25,989 bases of DNA, taken from Discostella pseudostelligera (Eukaryota; Bacillariophyta; Thalassiosirophyceae; Thalassiosirales; Thalassiosiraceae). Positions 9,401-17,565 of this stretch are shown in pieces. Under the pieces are notes generated by a model. That model saw only the letters and a list, made by a program, of their open reading frames with translations. It searched no databases and was not told the DNA's origin. Numbering within the stretch: the first letter of the stretch is position 1; each line of letters opens with the position of its first letter. The translations under genes and the position numbers were made by a program. The stretch lies in contig JALLBK010000256.1 in the NCBI GenBank assembly GCA_036940085.1, positions 1-25,989 of the forward strand, written 5' to 3'.

Positions 9401-11197
9401 TCATTCACCAACTAATTCCCGAGTATGAACAATAGAAAGTCTCCTCTGTGCATCCAGCGATAATTGTTTCCAATCATAGGGAAATAAAATAATGGAATTG
9501 ACGATGGATCCCCAAAACAGCCCAACGGTAATACCCAGCCAAAGACCTTCGACGCCTAGACCAAGGGTCAATCCAAGTACATATGCCAGTGGGATTCCAA
9601 CAACGTAATATGCAGTGAAGTTGAGTTTAGCCGCGAGTGTCTGTTTCCCAATTGCTTTGAATACTCCTTGTTCCACACAGTTGACTGAATCTGGAAACTG
9701 AAAAAGCGCAAAGACCAAGAGCAAATCCGTAGCATTACCAATCAAATCCTCGTCGGTCGTGAAGAAGTATGGAAGCGTTTCACGATACCAGACAATACAA
9801 AGAATGCTCACGAGGGATAACAGTATCCCAAGAGCAAGAGATAGGTAGAATGCAAACTTCGCTCTATGCACATCACCCGCTCCCAGTGCATTGCCGATAC
9901 GAATATTCCCACTCACAGATGTACCCAGATAGAACATGAATAGGAGGGAATTGATTTGGGTCACGATAGCATTCGTACCCACTGCAATCTCGGCCTCCTC
10001 GTCATTGGGAAGTATGCCACAGAGTAAAGCAATAATCTCGAAGGCACCCCACTCGAACACTAGTTGAAGCATCCCAGGAACTCCCAAATTTAGGAATTTC
10101 GAGATTGCTTGTTTCGTAATTGCCTCTTTTACTTGGAATCCAGCCCAGACATGAGATAAGAATTCGCGGTCGGTGTGATACATGCCAACGAAGACAATGG
10201 GAAACATGATCATGTTACCCACGGTTCTAGCGACTGCTGCTCCCAACCAACCCAACGAGGTGTAATTCACCAAGTAGTATCCACTCACTGCATTCACGAG
10301 CACGCTCATCACAGCCGCCAATACCATGGGAGTCGTTTCATTCCTCGCCTGTGAAAGTTTGCGTAGTGCTTCATAGGCATAAATGAAAGGCAAACCTGGA
10401 AGCATGTACCCAACGAATATTCCCGCATTGCTTGCCAAAGCTGGCGATAGTCCAAAGAAAACTAACGCGTGAGTGGTGTGGTAGAGTATCATCCCGACTA
10501 CACACAGCATTATGACCATGATGAATATGCTCGTTAAGAGATATTGACCCATCTTCATTGGCTGCTTGGCACCATGTGCCGATGCACAGAGTGTATCAAG
10601 GGCGGTTAAGAGTCCTAACCCTGTAGCCATACCAACAATATTGAAATACATTACAGCCAAGGCGGCTGCATCCAAATGCAGTTTGTAATTGTCATCAATT
10701 GCATCTTCATCGCTACCGTTCTTCATTCTACCCACAAGGACAATTGTAATGATGCTTGGTATAACCTCCAATAGATAAGTGGCAATCACCGGAATGGCCA
10801 ATGAAATCATAGCCAAGAGTTCATCTTTTAATAAGAAACCCTCGTCCGCAATGGTGCGATGATCATGATGCTTGTGCGGATGGTGATGTTGTTGTTGTTG
10901 ATGATGGGCTAGTGAGCTCCGTTGTAAACTACCAGCATCTTGCGGTGGCGGAGCATTGTCGAGTGCTACCTCTTTGGATGGGATGACGATGTTATCATCA
11001 TCATCATCATCATCAACACCCTCCTCGATAGTCTCCGTCCTCCTGCTCGTGATAGATCCATACATATCATTCAGTATTGACGAATTCATAGAACCCAACA
11101 ATGCCAAAGAGTCCAATGACATGCTTAATCGATCATGATCTGACGTGCGCGAATATCGACGCCGCAGTAAGTCTTCGTTGAGGGAACATCGACGCAT
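9401..11197 (-). CDS. MATE-family multidrug/toxin efflux transporter
   Basis: A 598-residue polytopic membrane protein of the multi-antimicrobial extrusion family, which exchanges organic cations or metabolites for H+ or Na+. A cytosolic N-terminal tail of about 120 residues precedes the membrane part; it contains an Asp run (residues 62-68) and a His/Gln-rich stretch (98-113). From about residue 123 (LKDELLAMISLAIPVIATYLLEVIP) roughly twelve membrane spans follow, with MATE features such as GLLTALDTLCASAHGAKQ in the first half and VSGNIRIGNALGAGD in the second, marking the two pseudo-repeats. The start is an ATG at 11197; the next ATG in frame would remove most of the basic beginning. The tail is longer than in typical family members and could place it in a vacuolar or plasma membrane, which cannot be decided here. 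A 17-unit trinucleotide repeat lies just upstream in its leader. Confidence 0.93.
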   Translation of the reverse strand: MRRCSLNEDLLRRRYSRTSDHDRLSMSLDSLALLGSMNSSILNDMYGSITSRRTETIEEGVDDDDDDDNIVIPSKEVALDNAPPPQDAGSLQRSSLAHHQQQQHHHPHKHHDHRTIADEGFLLKDELLAMISLAIPVIATYLLEVIPSIITIVLVGRMKNGSDEDAIDDNYKLHLDAAALAVMYFNIVGMATGLGLLTALDTLCASAHGAKQPMKMGQYLLTSIFIMVIMLCVVGMILYHTTHALVFFGLSPALASNAGIFVGYMLPGLPFIYAYEALRKLSQARNETTPMVLAAVMSVLVNAVSGYYLVNYTSLGWLGAAVARTVGNMIMFPIVFVGMYHTDREFLSHVWAGFQVKEAITKQAISKFLNLGVPGMLQLVFEWGAFEIIALLCGILPNDEEAEIAVGTNAIVTQINSLLFMFYLGTSVSGNIRIGNALGAGDVHRAKFAFYLSLALGILLSLVSILCIVWYRETLPYFFTTDEDLIGNATDLLLVFALFQFPDSVNCVEQGVFKAIGKQTLAAKLNFTAYYVVGIPLAYVLGLTLGLGVEGLWLGITVGLFWGSIVNSIILFPYDWKQLSLDAQRRLSIVHTRELVGE

Positions 11198-11214
11198 GGT
11201 TGCGATGGCCTTGG

Positions 11215-11265
<51 letters not shown>
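11215..11265. repeat. (GTA)17 microsatellite
   Basis: Seventeen perfect GTA units, read as TAC units on the minus strand. The tract sits 18 bp upstream of the MATE start codon, so it should lie in the 5' leader or at the promoter of that gene. Perfect repeats of this length are usually length-variable between individuals. Confidence 0.97.
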
Positions 11266-11608
11266 CTTCGAGTAAGTGATGGCCAAGTATTTCTGAACCA
11301 ATTATTGTTCATTGACGTTAAGAATTGGACTCAGGTGTTTTAGTTGAGATAGCGTCAGTGAGAGACATGATGTTGTGAGCTACCATATCCATATGATATC
11401 ATTGAAGATTCACAGAGGGCGATGCCTGGCGGCGGCAGCCGGCGGCCGGCAGCATTTCGGACACCGGACATTGTCGCCAAAACACTTTCAATAGATGTCG
11501 CTGAAAGGTGAGAAAGCGGGCGATTGAGGAACTCCCCCTTCTTCCCCGTGCTTCCCCCCTTTTCCACTTTCGAGGCCCGCCCGGCCGAGACGAAAGATTT
11601 CTAGATGC

Positions 11609-11620
11609 TTCCCGCCAAAA
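11609..11620. promoter_or_regulatory. Single E2F-like site TTCCCGCCAAAA
   Basis: The site lies 145-156 bp upstream of the GlcNAc-transferase start, and it matches the motif clustered before the NTF2-like, exostosin-like and RAD52/PDZ genes. A weaker relative (TGTCGCCAAAA) lies near 11471-11482. One isolated copy is weak evidence alone. Confidence 0.4.
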
Positions 11621-11764
11621 CAAATCTGCATTCTTACGCAGGCCACACTATCTACGTGTTAACATCACATCATCATGTGCACCATGAACCATGACCATGG
11701 CATAAAATCCGCCGCGAGGCTTATCAAGCAATAGCAAACGAGGCAACCCTACCCTACCATCACC

Positions 11765-13771
11765 ATGACCGACACCAAAAAGGAACCCAAGTCATTCATC
11801 TTCCTCGGCAACCCCGAGCAGCTAAAAAAAGATGGCTACAATTCACCCGGTGGCAACATCGAATACGATCCCGACTTTGAATGCACCGGGGGCTCATCCA
11901 ATCCGTCCGACCGACATTGCCCCTACCAATTAAATCCCAATTCTACAGAGGATACTATGGGATTACCACTATCCGGATGGGATGGTCGGATACTGCATGT
12001 GAATATGCCATCCTATCGGGATCCATTATGTCCACGCACGCTCAAATATCTATTCACCAAGGCAGCTCGACCATTTGACATTCGCGTTCGGGTATTGCAA
12101 CAAAATGTCGACGGTGAAGATCCACCCTGTCTTGAAAAGTATTGTGAAATGATGGCAGAATTACGGAAGGAGACGGGAGGGGGGGATACATCCAAGGGAG
12201 GTCCGTTGGGTAATAGCGGTAGTAGCAATGAAAGTGATGTTCTTGAGAACTGTCCTCACAAAAATCAGATATTCATCCATCCCATTCCGGCACAAGAGGC
12301 AGCTGGTCCAACATACGCACGGGGATTGCTCGGACAGGATATTCGGACAGCCTACGAAGAAGGTCATATGAGTCCACAAGATTTTTGCATGAGCACCGAT
12401 TCGCATATGGATTTTGAACCGCATTGGGATGACAAAATGGTGGACATGTGGGATTTGGCGAAGAATGAGATGGCAGTGTTGAGCACTTACGTGACCAACA
12501 TTGATCAATTAGGAACCAATTTGCATGGTGTGCACGAGGTGCCACATTTGTGTATGGTTATATTTACTTCCCAAGTGCGAACACATGCCACGAAATGTGC
12601 CACGAATTTACCAAAACCGAAGCTGACGAATGCCGTTTGGGGTGCTGGATTGAGCTTTAGCAAATGTCATGCCGAATTGAAGGTACCCGTCGATCCTCAC
12701 ACACCTGGTATATTCGATGGAGAGGAGTTCAATCGCGCTGCACGCTTTTGGACTTATGGGTATGATATCTACACACCGCATAGAGTCTATGTTTTGCATG
12801 ATTACCCTGGTAGTCAACATAACCCAAAGACCATGTCGTGGGGTCATGGAAAGTTCACCACCGAGGACACTCAAAGGTCACATGTTCGATTGTACACTCT
12901 GTTAGATATACCCGGAGGTGACAATGATGTAAACAAGGCACTGCAGCTCAAGAAGTCTCGATATGGATTAGGAGATCGTAGAACATTGGATGAATTGATA
13001 CAATTTAGCGGTGTTGATTTGCGTCATAGAAAGGCGTCGATTGATGGTGTTAACCGATGTGGCAATTTGCAGTGGGTTCCATTTATCCCGCATCCTCGGG
13101 GAGTGAATTACATACCGAAATTCGACGAGGAGGAAAATCCTATGGATTTGCCATATGATAAGACGAGTGTTTGGTATGATCCACTTGTCGATGGATCTGG
13201 TGGGAACTTAGTTTCTCGACAAGGTGCAGTATTAGGCAATGGGGTCACACCCGAAGAAGAACAAAGACGAATAGAACAGGAGTTGGCTGCTCATGCCGCG
13301 CACAAGAAGGAGGCAGATAAGCTTGCTAGTAGTTCTCTCCACGAGGATCACAAGGCATTGGCTGCGGCGCTGGAAGAAGCCTATGGCAATGGTGGTGGTG
13401 CTGGATTCAACATCGTTGGTGGTGGGCATGATTCGCAATTTTTAGAGAGTGGTCGTCATCGGGAAGTGATTTCGAATGCTGCTGTGGCGGCAGCCAATGC
13501 AGAGCAAATGCTAAAAGACGGCGTGGTTCGTATCTTTCCGCCATTATTGCGTAGCAAGCAACTATCATCATTCGGTGTCGGCGGTGGGGGAATACCCAAA
13601 GGGCGATTCTTTTTACCACACGTCTCCAAAATGAACAGACATGGAGTAGAGCATTTACCCGTCCAGGTGAAACTTGCCATTTTGGTCATGGTGCTGGGGA
13701 TTTGTGTGGCCATTATTGCCTCGGGAGGAGAGAAACGAAAGGCTAGAAACAAGTCAAATAAGAGAGGATGA
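11765..13771 (+). CDS. Skp1-type polypeptide GlcNAc-transferase with C-terminal membrane anchor
   Basis: A 668-residue intronless protein, start context caccATGA. Residues about 74-470 match the GlcNAc glycosyltransferase family (PF11397) that includes Dictyostelium Skp1 alpha-GlcNAc-transferase, which adds GlcNAc from UDP-GlcNAc to a hydroxyproline of the E3-ligase subunit Skp1 in the cytosol. Supporting motifs are MPSYRDPLCPRTL (81-93), GPTYARG (181-187), STDSHMDF (210-217, the DSH taking the place of DxD for metal and nucleotide-sugar binding) and FWTYGYDIYTPHRVYVLHDY. Residues 470-630 are low complexity with Gly- and Ala-rich parts. A single hydrophobic span at about 634-653 is followed by a basic tail (KRKARNKSNKRG). 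There is no N-terminal signal or anchor, so the protein should be tail-anchored with the catalytic part in the cytosol. The acceptor substrate is unknown. It is convergent with the exostosin-like gene (155 bp between stops). Confidence 0.88.
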   Translation: MTDTKKEPKSFIFLGNPEQLKKDGYNSPGGNIEYDPDFECTGGSSNPSDRHCPYQLNPNSTEDTMGLPLSGWDGRILHVNMPSYRDPLCPRTLKYLFTKAARPFDIRVRVLQQNVDGEDPPCLEKYCEMMAELRKETGGGDTSKGGPLGNSGSSNESDVLENCPHKNQIFIHPIPAQEAAGPTYARGLLGQDIRTAYEEGHMSPQDFCMSTDSHMDFEPHWDDKMVDMWDLAKNEMAVLSTYVTNIDQLGTNLHGVHEVPHLCMVIFTSQVRTHATKCATNLPKPKLTNAVWGAGLSFSKCHAELKVPVDPHTPGIFDGEEFNRAARFWTYGYDIYTPHRVYVLHDYPGSQHNPKTMSWGHGKFTTEDTQRSHVRLYTLLDIPGGDNDVNKALQLKKSRYGLGDRRTLDELIQFSGVDLRHRKASIDGVNRCGNLQWVPFIPHPRGVNYIPKFDEEENPMDLPYDKTSVWYDPLVDGSGGNLVSRQGAVLGNGVTPEEEQRRIEQELAAHAAHKKEADKLASSSLHEDHKALAAALEEAYGNGGGAGFNIVGGGHDSQFLESGRHREVISNAAVAAANAEQMLKDGVVRIFPPLLRSKQLSSFGVGGGGIPKGRFFLPHVSKMNRHGVEHLPVQVKLAILVMVLGICVAIIASGGEKRKARNKSNKRG

Positions 13772-13926
13772 GTTTAATGTTCTTTCATCATAACGGTTGT
13801 CTATAGGCACACTAATCTAATCTTGTTTAAAGATGGGATCTATCTTTGTTGCGTGAGTTTGCCCTTTTATCCGAGAAGCATTCTATTCAAGTGAATCATC
13901 AATCATCTCCAAACCCCAAATGCTCA

Positions 13927-15129
13927 TCATTCAGGTGTACTCACGAGTGGTTCTATCATGAAGTCTTCCAAGTCTCTTACAACCCTTCGCATAAAGCTGT
14001 CATACCAAATACTCAGCTTCTTCTGAATCTCATCCAATGCCACCAAATCATCCAGTAGTCTTTCCACAATGGGAAATAGTTCATTCCATGAATCCAGAAT
14101 TAATACCGGCGCATCATACCAATGATGCAATGTCTCAAGACATGGATGGTCCATATTTTGTTCCGTACTGTACATATCATCTGTCACGAATACAGGGATA
14201 CTTCCCGCCTCAATAGCTTCATACATTCGATAACACTCTGGGTTATGCCCCGCGGGTGTTAGTGTGAAAGCACTGTCCAAGAGCACCTCCATATACGTTT
14301 GAGGATCGAGTTGTCCCTCGCCGTGATTCCGATATATGTGATTAAATTGATCTGCGATCGCCGTATATATTGGTAGGCTGTTATTTTCCCTCTGTAGTAA
14401 GGTAGCAAGATATTCTCGTCCGGGGTTGGTACTCTTTGAAAATATGGCATTAAATGCATACTTCCGAGTGGATGCCGGCTTTATGGCGAATTCCGGTGAC
14501 TGACGCAGAAGCTGAAAGGCAGACCAAGCATCAAGGCGAGGCCCCAATGGTAAGAACCCCTGATTCGCATAGTTTGCAGAATAAAATCCCCGGATATCGT
14601 AATTGTTCCTACGACACAATTCGTCATTCGTAATCATGGTTTTGCAGTTGGGATAACTGCACCGCAATAAGTCTGGAGAACACTTCGGGTGTTTGGAAAC
14701 GGCGATACATGGCGCAAGGTTGTCATGGTCGATGAAACTCTGATGCGGATCCAATAGGTTACAAGCACTGTTTCCACAATCGCCATTCTCATGAACCTGA
14801 AAGTTGTAACGTCCAGATCCAAATCGATGAAGGGTGTCTGTTTTGAAGATACTATAGCCAGGATTGGGATTCGAATCGCTGGTAAGTTGAAGGTAGATGG
14901 AAATTGTATTGTTACTTTTGTTCTTGCTGATGCTGCTACTGCTGCTGGTGGTGGGTGACTCTGCGCGGATGTCTCCGGTGAATAACTGGCCGGCAATTAT
15001 ATCATCGTCATCAAAATCCACGAAAGAATAGACTTCATTTCGAAGTGATAGTATCGATCGCAATGAGAGGATAGAAACAACCAACACCATTACGAGAGGC
15101 CGGGGTAATTTGTCACAGCGTTGCGACAT
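13927..15129 (-). CDS. Exostosin/RXYLT1-like glycosyltransferase (type II membrane)
   Basis: A 400-residue protein. A hydrophobic segment near the N-terminus (PLVMVLVVSILSLRSILSL, residues 11-29) after a short basic head suggests a type II Golgi anchor. A Cys-containing middle part (residues about 110-175) probably forms disulfides. From about residue 220 the sequence resembles exostosin/GT47-type or RXYLT1 C-terminal domains: RKYAFNAIFS, then FTLTPAGHNPECYRMYEAIEAGSIPVFV (about 287-314), the conserved sugar-nucleotide segment of that group. Donor and acceptor sugars cannot be assigned. The ATG at 15129 is the first in frame. Oddity: just before the stop is a strong splice-donor sequence (CTC|GTGAGT at about 13948-13943), so the true last few residues may come from a further exon; candidate acceptors in 13772-13926 all give very short ends. 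Four TTTCCCGCC sites lie 200-290 bp upstream. Confidence 0.8.
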   Translation of the reverse strand: MSQRCDKLPRPLVMVLVVSILSLRSILSLRNEVYSFVDFDDDDIIAGQLFTGDIRAESPTTSSSSSISKNKSNNTISIYLQLTSDSNPNPGYSIFKTDTLHRFGSGRYNFQVHENGDCGNSACNLLDPHQSFIDHDNLAPCIAVSKHPKCSPDLLRCSYPNCKTMITNDELCRRNNYDIRGFYSANYANQGFLPLGPRLDAWSAFQLLRQSPEFAIKPASTRKYAFNAIFSKSTNPGREYLATLLQRENNSLPIYTAIADQFNHIYRNHGEGQLDPQTYMEVLLDSAFTLTPAGHNPECYRMYEAIEAGSIPVFVTDDMYSTEQNMDHPCLETLHHWYDAPVLILDSWNELFPIVERLLDDLVALDEIQKKLSIWYDSFMRRVVRDLEDFMIEPLVSTPE

Positions 15130-15329
15130 GCCATCGGCTTAGCGTCATCGACGTTATCGTCCCGAGCGCAATCACTTCTGTCTCGAAGCGAGATTGCGTA
15201 GCATAAGAGACCAAGCCTAATTGTAGTTCGTCTCTCGCGATGATGATAATCCATGAAGTGGAGCCGCCGCCGTAGCCGTCGGCCATCATGGTCAATGGTC
15301 ATGATTCATGTCCTGCTGGTACTGGCGTC

Positions 15330-15420
15330 TTCCCGCCATATTTTTTCTTTTCCCTCCGTCTTTTCCCGCCATATCTTGCTTTTCCCGCCATTTTATCCAC
15401 CAAATCTTTTCCCGCCATAT
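15330..15420. promoter_or_regulatory. Four-copy TTTTCCCGCCATAT cluster
   Basis: Copies lie at 15330-15340, 15361-15374, 15380-15390 and 15407-15420, in the same orientation. Cores are 33, 19 and 27 bp apart. Three of the four continue as CCATAT, one as CCATTTT. The core TTTCCCGC fits E2F/DP; the CGCCATNTT part also fits YY1-like factors. The cluster is 200-290 bp upstream of the exostosin-like gene and 250-340 bp past the RAD52 stop, so it most likely serves the former. The rest of the gene-free stretch 15130-15668 holds no recognisable feature. Confidence 0.65.
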
Positions 15421-15668
15421 CTTTCTCCATGGCCCTTCCACTTGGCAGATGGATGAGTCAAAGCTGAAGGTTACGGTTACGATGGTGCATCCATATCCGC
15501 ATCTAATTGAATGAAGCTGAAGTCTCCACTGAAGTAGATAAACGTAGGCATGTCTACCATTTCATATTATTTGAAGGGGTATCGTAGGCTGACCTCTCAA
15601 CTAATGAAGTCTTAATTTAGCACTCCATTCAGTCGATGTTTACTTCGAATTCCGACAGACTCCGACCA

Positions 15669-17049
15669 TCACACAGACAATCGATTGCTATTTTCAACTT
15701 TGGAGTTGTAAGGATTCACTCTCAATCGCTTGGCTTTGTCCCCATTGTTATTGGTACTAGAACCATTCAAATTGTTTGCATCATTAATATTGTTCATGGG
15801 ATACTGATTCTCAATTCCGTCTACCAAACTTCGTTTTCCATTGTTGGTGACATTAGTTGTTCCTCCGACCACAGAATTGTAGATTGGCCTGGGCGGTGGC
15901 GCCATTAATGTGGGCGGTCGAGGTGCATTATTTGGCAACGTATGAGTAGAGTGACTGGCGACATGAGAGTGTGACGACGATCCATGCGTAAATTTCGATG
16001 ACGGTATAGGTGATGGAAGAACTGACGCATTTGTCAACCCAGACTGGTGCTGCTGCTGCTGTTGTTGTTCACTAATAGCATTATTGGAGGATGGTCGAGT
16101 GCTGTATGAATTTGCCACATGATTCATAGTCTGACCAGTATGATTTTGTTGCCAGTTCTCATTGCGTACTTCATTGTTTGTGGACGCACTCATTGTTGTG
16201 GATGCTGTTATTGTTGTTGATGCAGTCGATACATCGCTTGAACTTTGGTTATCTTCCGGAGAATGCAAATGATTTTCACGCAAGACAGCCTGATCACCAA
16301 ACAAATTCAGTGCATCCTTCCGTTCCAGTTCCAGCAACGCCTCTCGATTCGTCTTGGGTGCCGTTCGAATACCACATCCTTTTACATACAATGCATTCCC
16401 AAGCCGTTCTCCAAAGTGTCTAGCCGCGCGTTTCATCCCATCGGTGATGGCCGACTTAATTGCCTTCTCATGCGCCTTAATTTTGCTATTGTCGATTCCT
16501 TCTCCGGAACCGCAATCCTCATGAGAGGCGCCGTTGAGTAATGTTACACGGACGGAGGTGATGTATCCTACATTCCATCGCCCTCGTTCATCCTTTTCGT
16601 TTAATATGTTGCGCTCCATGGTGATTTGGGAGGACCATCCGCCATGACCAAATATGGCATTCATCGTTCTGATTGCAATGTACAAATACATGAATTACTG
16701 AAGGTGCGTATCACTATCATTGATTACAACCACATTCAACACTACACACTCACCTAATCACACCATCTCCACTCACATACGTCAACTTCATCCCAGCATA
16801 CCCCACACGTTCCTTGCAATCCGATCGTAGTGGATGAGTAGATAAAAACTGCGATTTGTAGACTACGCAACTATTGGCATCACGCATTTCAGTGCCATCG
16901 TAGTTGCGCATGGGTTCATTGGTACTGTCGATCATTGTGGTAGTGGCGACGCTGCTGCTTCCGCTTCCACTTGCCACAGTAGCAACAGGATGATTTTGTT
17001 GTTGTTGTGTGGGTGACGACAATGATGATGAATGTATGGATGACATCAT
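15669..17049 (-). CDS. RAD52: RAD52 recombination mediator/annealing protein (two exons)
   Basis: Promotes single-strand annealing and recombination repair in the nucleus by forming an oligomeric ring on DNA. Exon 1 is 17049-16754, exon 2 is 16668-15669, with an 85-bp intron (GTGAGTG donor, CAATCAG acceptor); together 431 residues. The join gives GDGVIR|TMNAIFGHGGWSS, the family's conserved N-x-(I/M)FG-x-x-GW segment. Further family sequence follows: WNVGYITSVRVTLLNGASHEDCGSGEG (130-156) and AITDGMKRAARHFGERLGNAL (172-192). Lys178, Arg179 and Arg182 match the human DNA-binding Lys152, Arg153 and Arg156. Residues 240-431 are low complexity (Gln, Asn, Ser) with no clear RPA- or RAD51-binding motif. 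The start is the paired ATG at 17049; the frame stays open further upstream without an ATG. The first helix of the domain is barely recognisable. It shares a divergent promoter with the PDZ gene. Confidence 0.93.
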
Positions 17050-17309
17050 GATATTGCTGGCAAAGAGGATGTGAGTGACGGGTGACGGAGCACCGAAGAT
17101 AATGCCGCCAAGAAAGGGATGCTTGATGTAGGCGAGGATGATGGTTGTACCGTCGATACCGATGCCATGCAATGGTGATGGTACGATCTGGTACGATAGC
17201 AGGAGGTGGAGAGTCGGGAGGCTATCGTATCTATTGGTGGAAGAATGTGGATCTCATGGTCATGGTTCATGGTGAATGAATCAGCGATGGCGGCGGCAAC
17301 GACATGTGA

Positions 17310-17389
17310 TTTTTGGCGCACGGGAGGCGGTCGCTTCCCGCCATATCGTTCTTCGCCATATTTTCGCCAAACACTTCTTCCCGCCATTT
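17310..17389. promoter_or_regulatory. E2F-like motif group in divergent RAD52/PDZ promoter
   Basis: Two full copies, TTCCCGCCATA (17335-17345) and TTCCCGCCATTT (17378-17389), flank two variants in the repeat CTTCGCCATATTTTCGCCAAA (about 17351-17371), and TTTTTGGCGC lies at 17310-17319. Distances are 261-340 bp to the RAD52 start and 177-256 bp to the PDZ start. RAD52-type repair genes are common E2F targets in animals and plants. The rest of 17050-17565 looks non-coding. Confidence 0.6.
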
Positions 17390-17565
17390 CCGACCCCCTT
17401 TTGCCAGTCATTCGCCGTGACCATGACGGTGACGGACCCGAATACGACGGCGACGTCGTCCATAGCCTCATCTCCAATGACTAGATACAGGGAGTATCCC
17501 AGCAGAACATGATCCAGAATAACTGGCCAGAGTGGAGGACGCGTTGTCAGCGCTGTGCTAGATAA

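Larger units (their letters stand above)
11198..11764. other. Divergent MATE / GlcNAc-transferase promoter region
   Basis: The stretch holds the GTA repeat (11215-11265), a GC-rich block with repeated GCCGGC near 11430-11455, and one E2F-like site (11609-11620). No coding frame here looks real. Confidence 0.5.

Noticed and set aside
7828..11455. Shared GCCGGCAGCAT sequence in two intergenic regions (about 7836-7846 and 11444-11454) as a possible mobile-element trace
   Set aside because: Only 11 bp is shared, with no terminal repeats or target-site duplications.
17046..17477. Minus-strand open frame of 143 codons upstream of and overlapping RAD52 exon 1 in another frame
   Set aside because: Composition is that of translated promoter sequence, and RAD52 homology is in the other frame.
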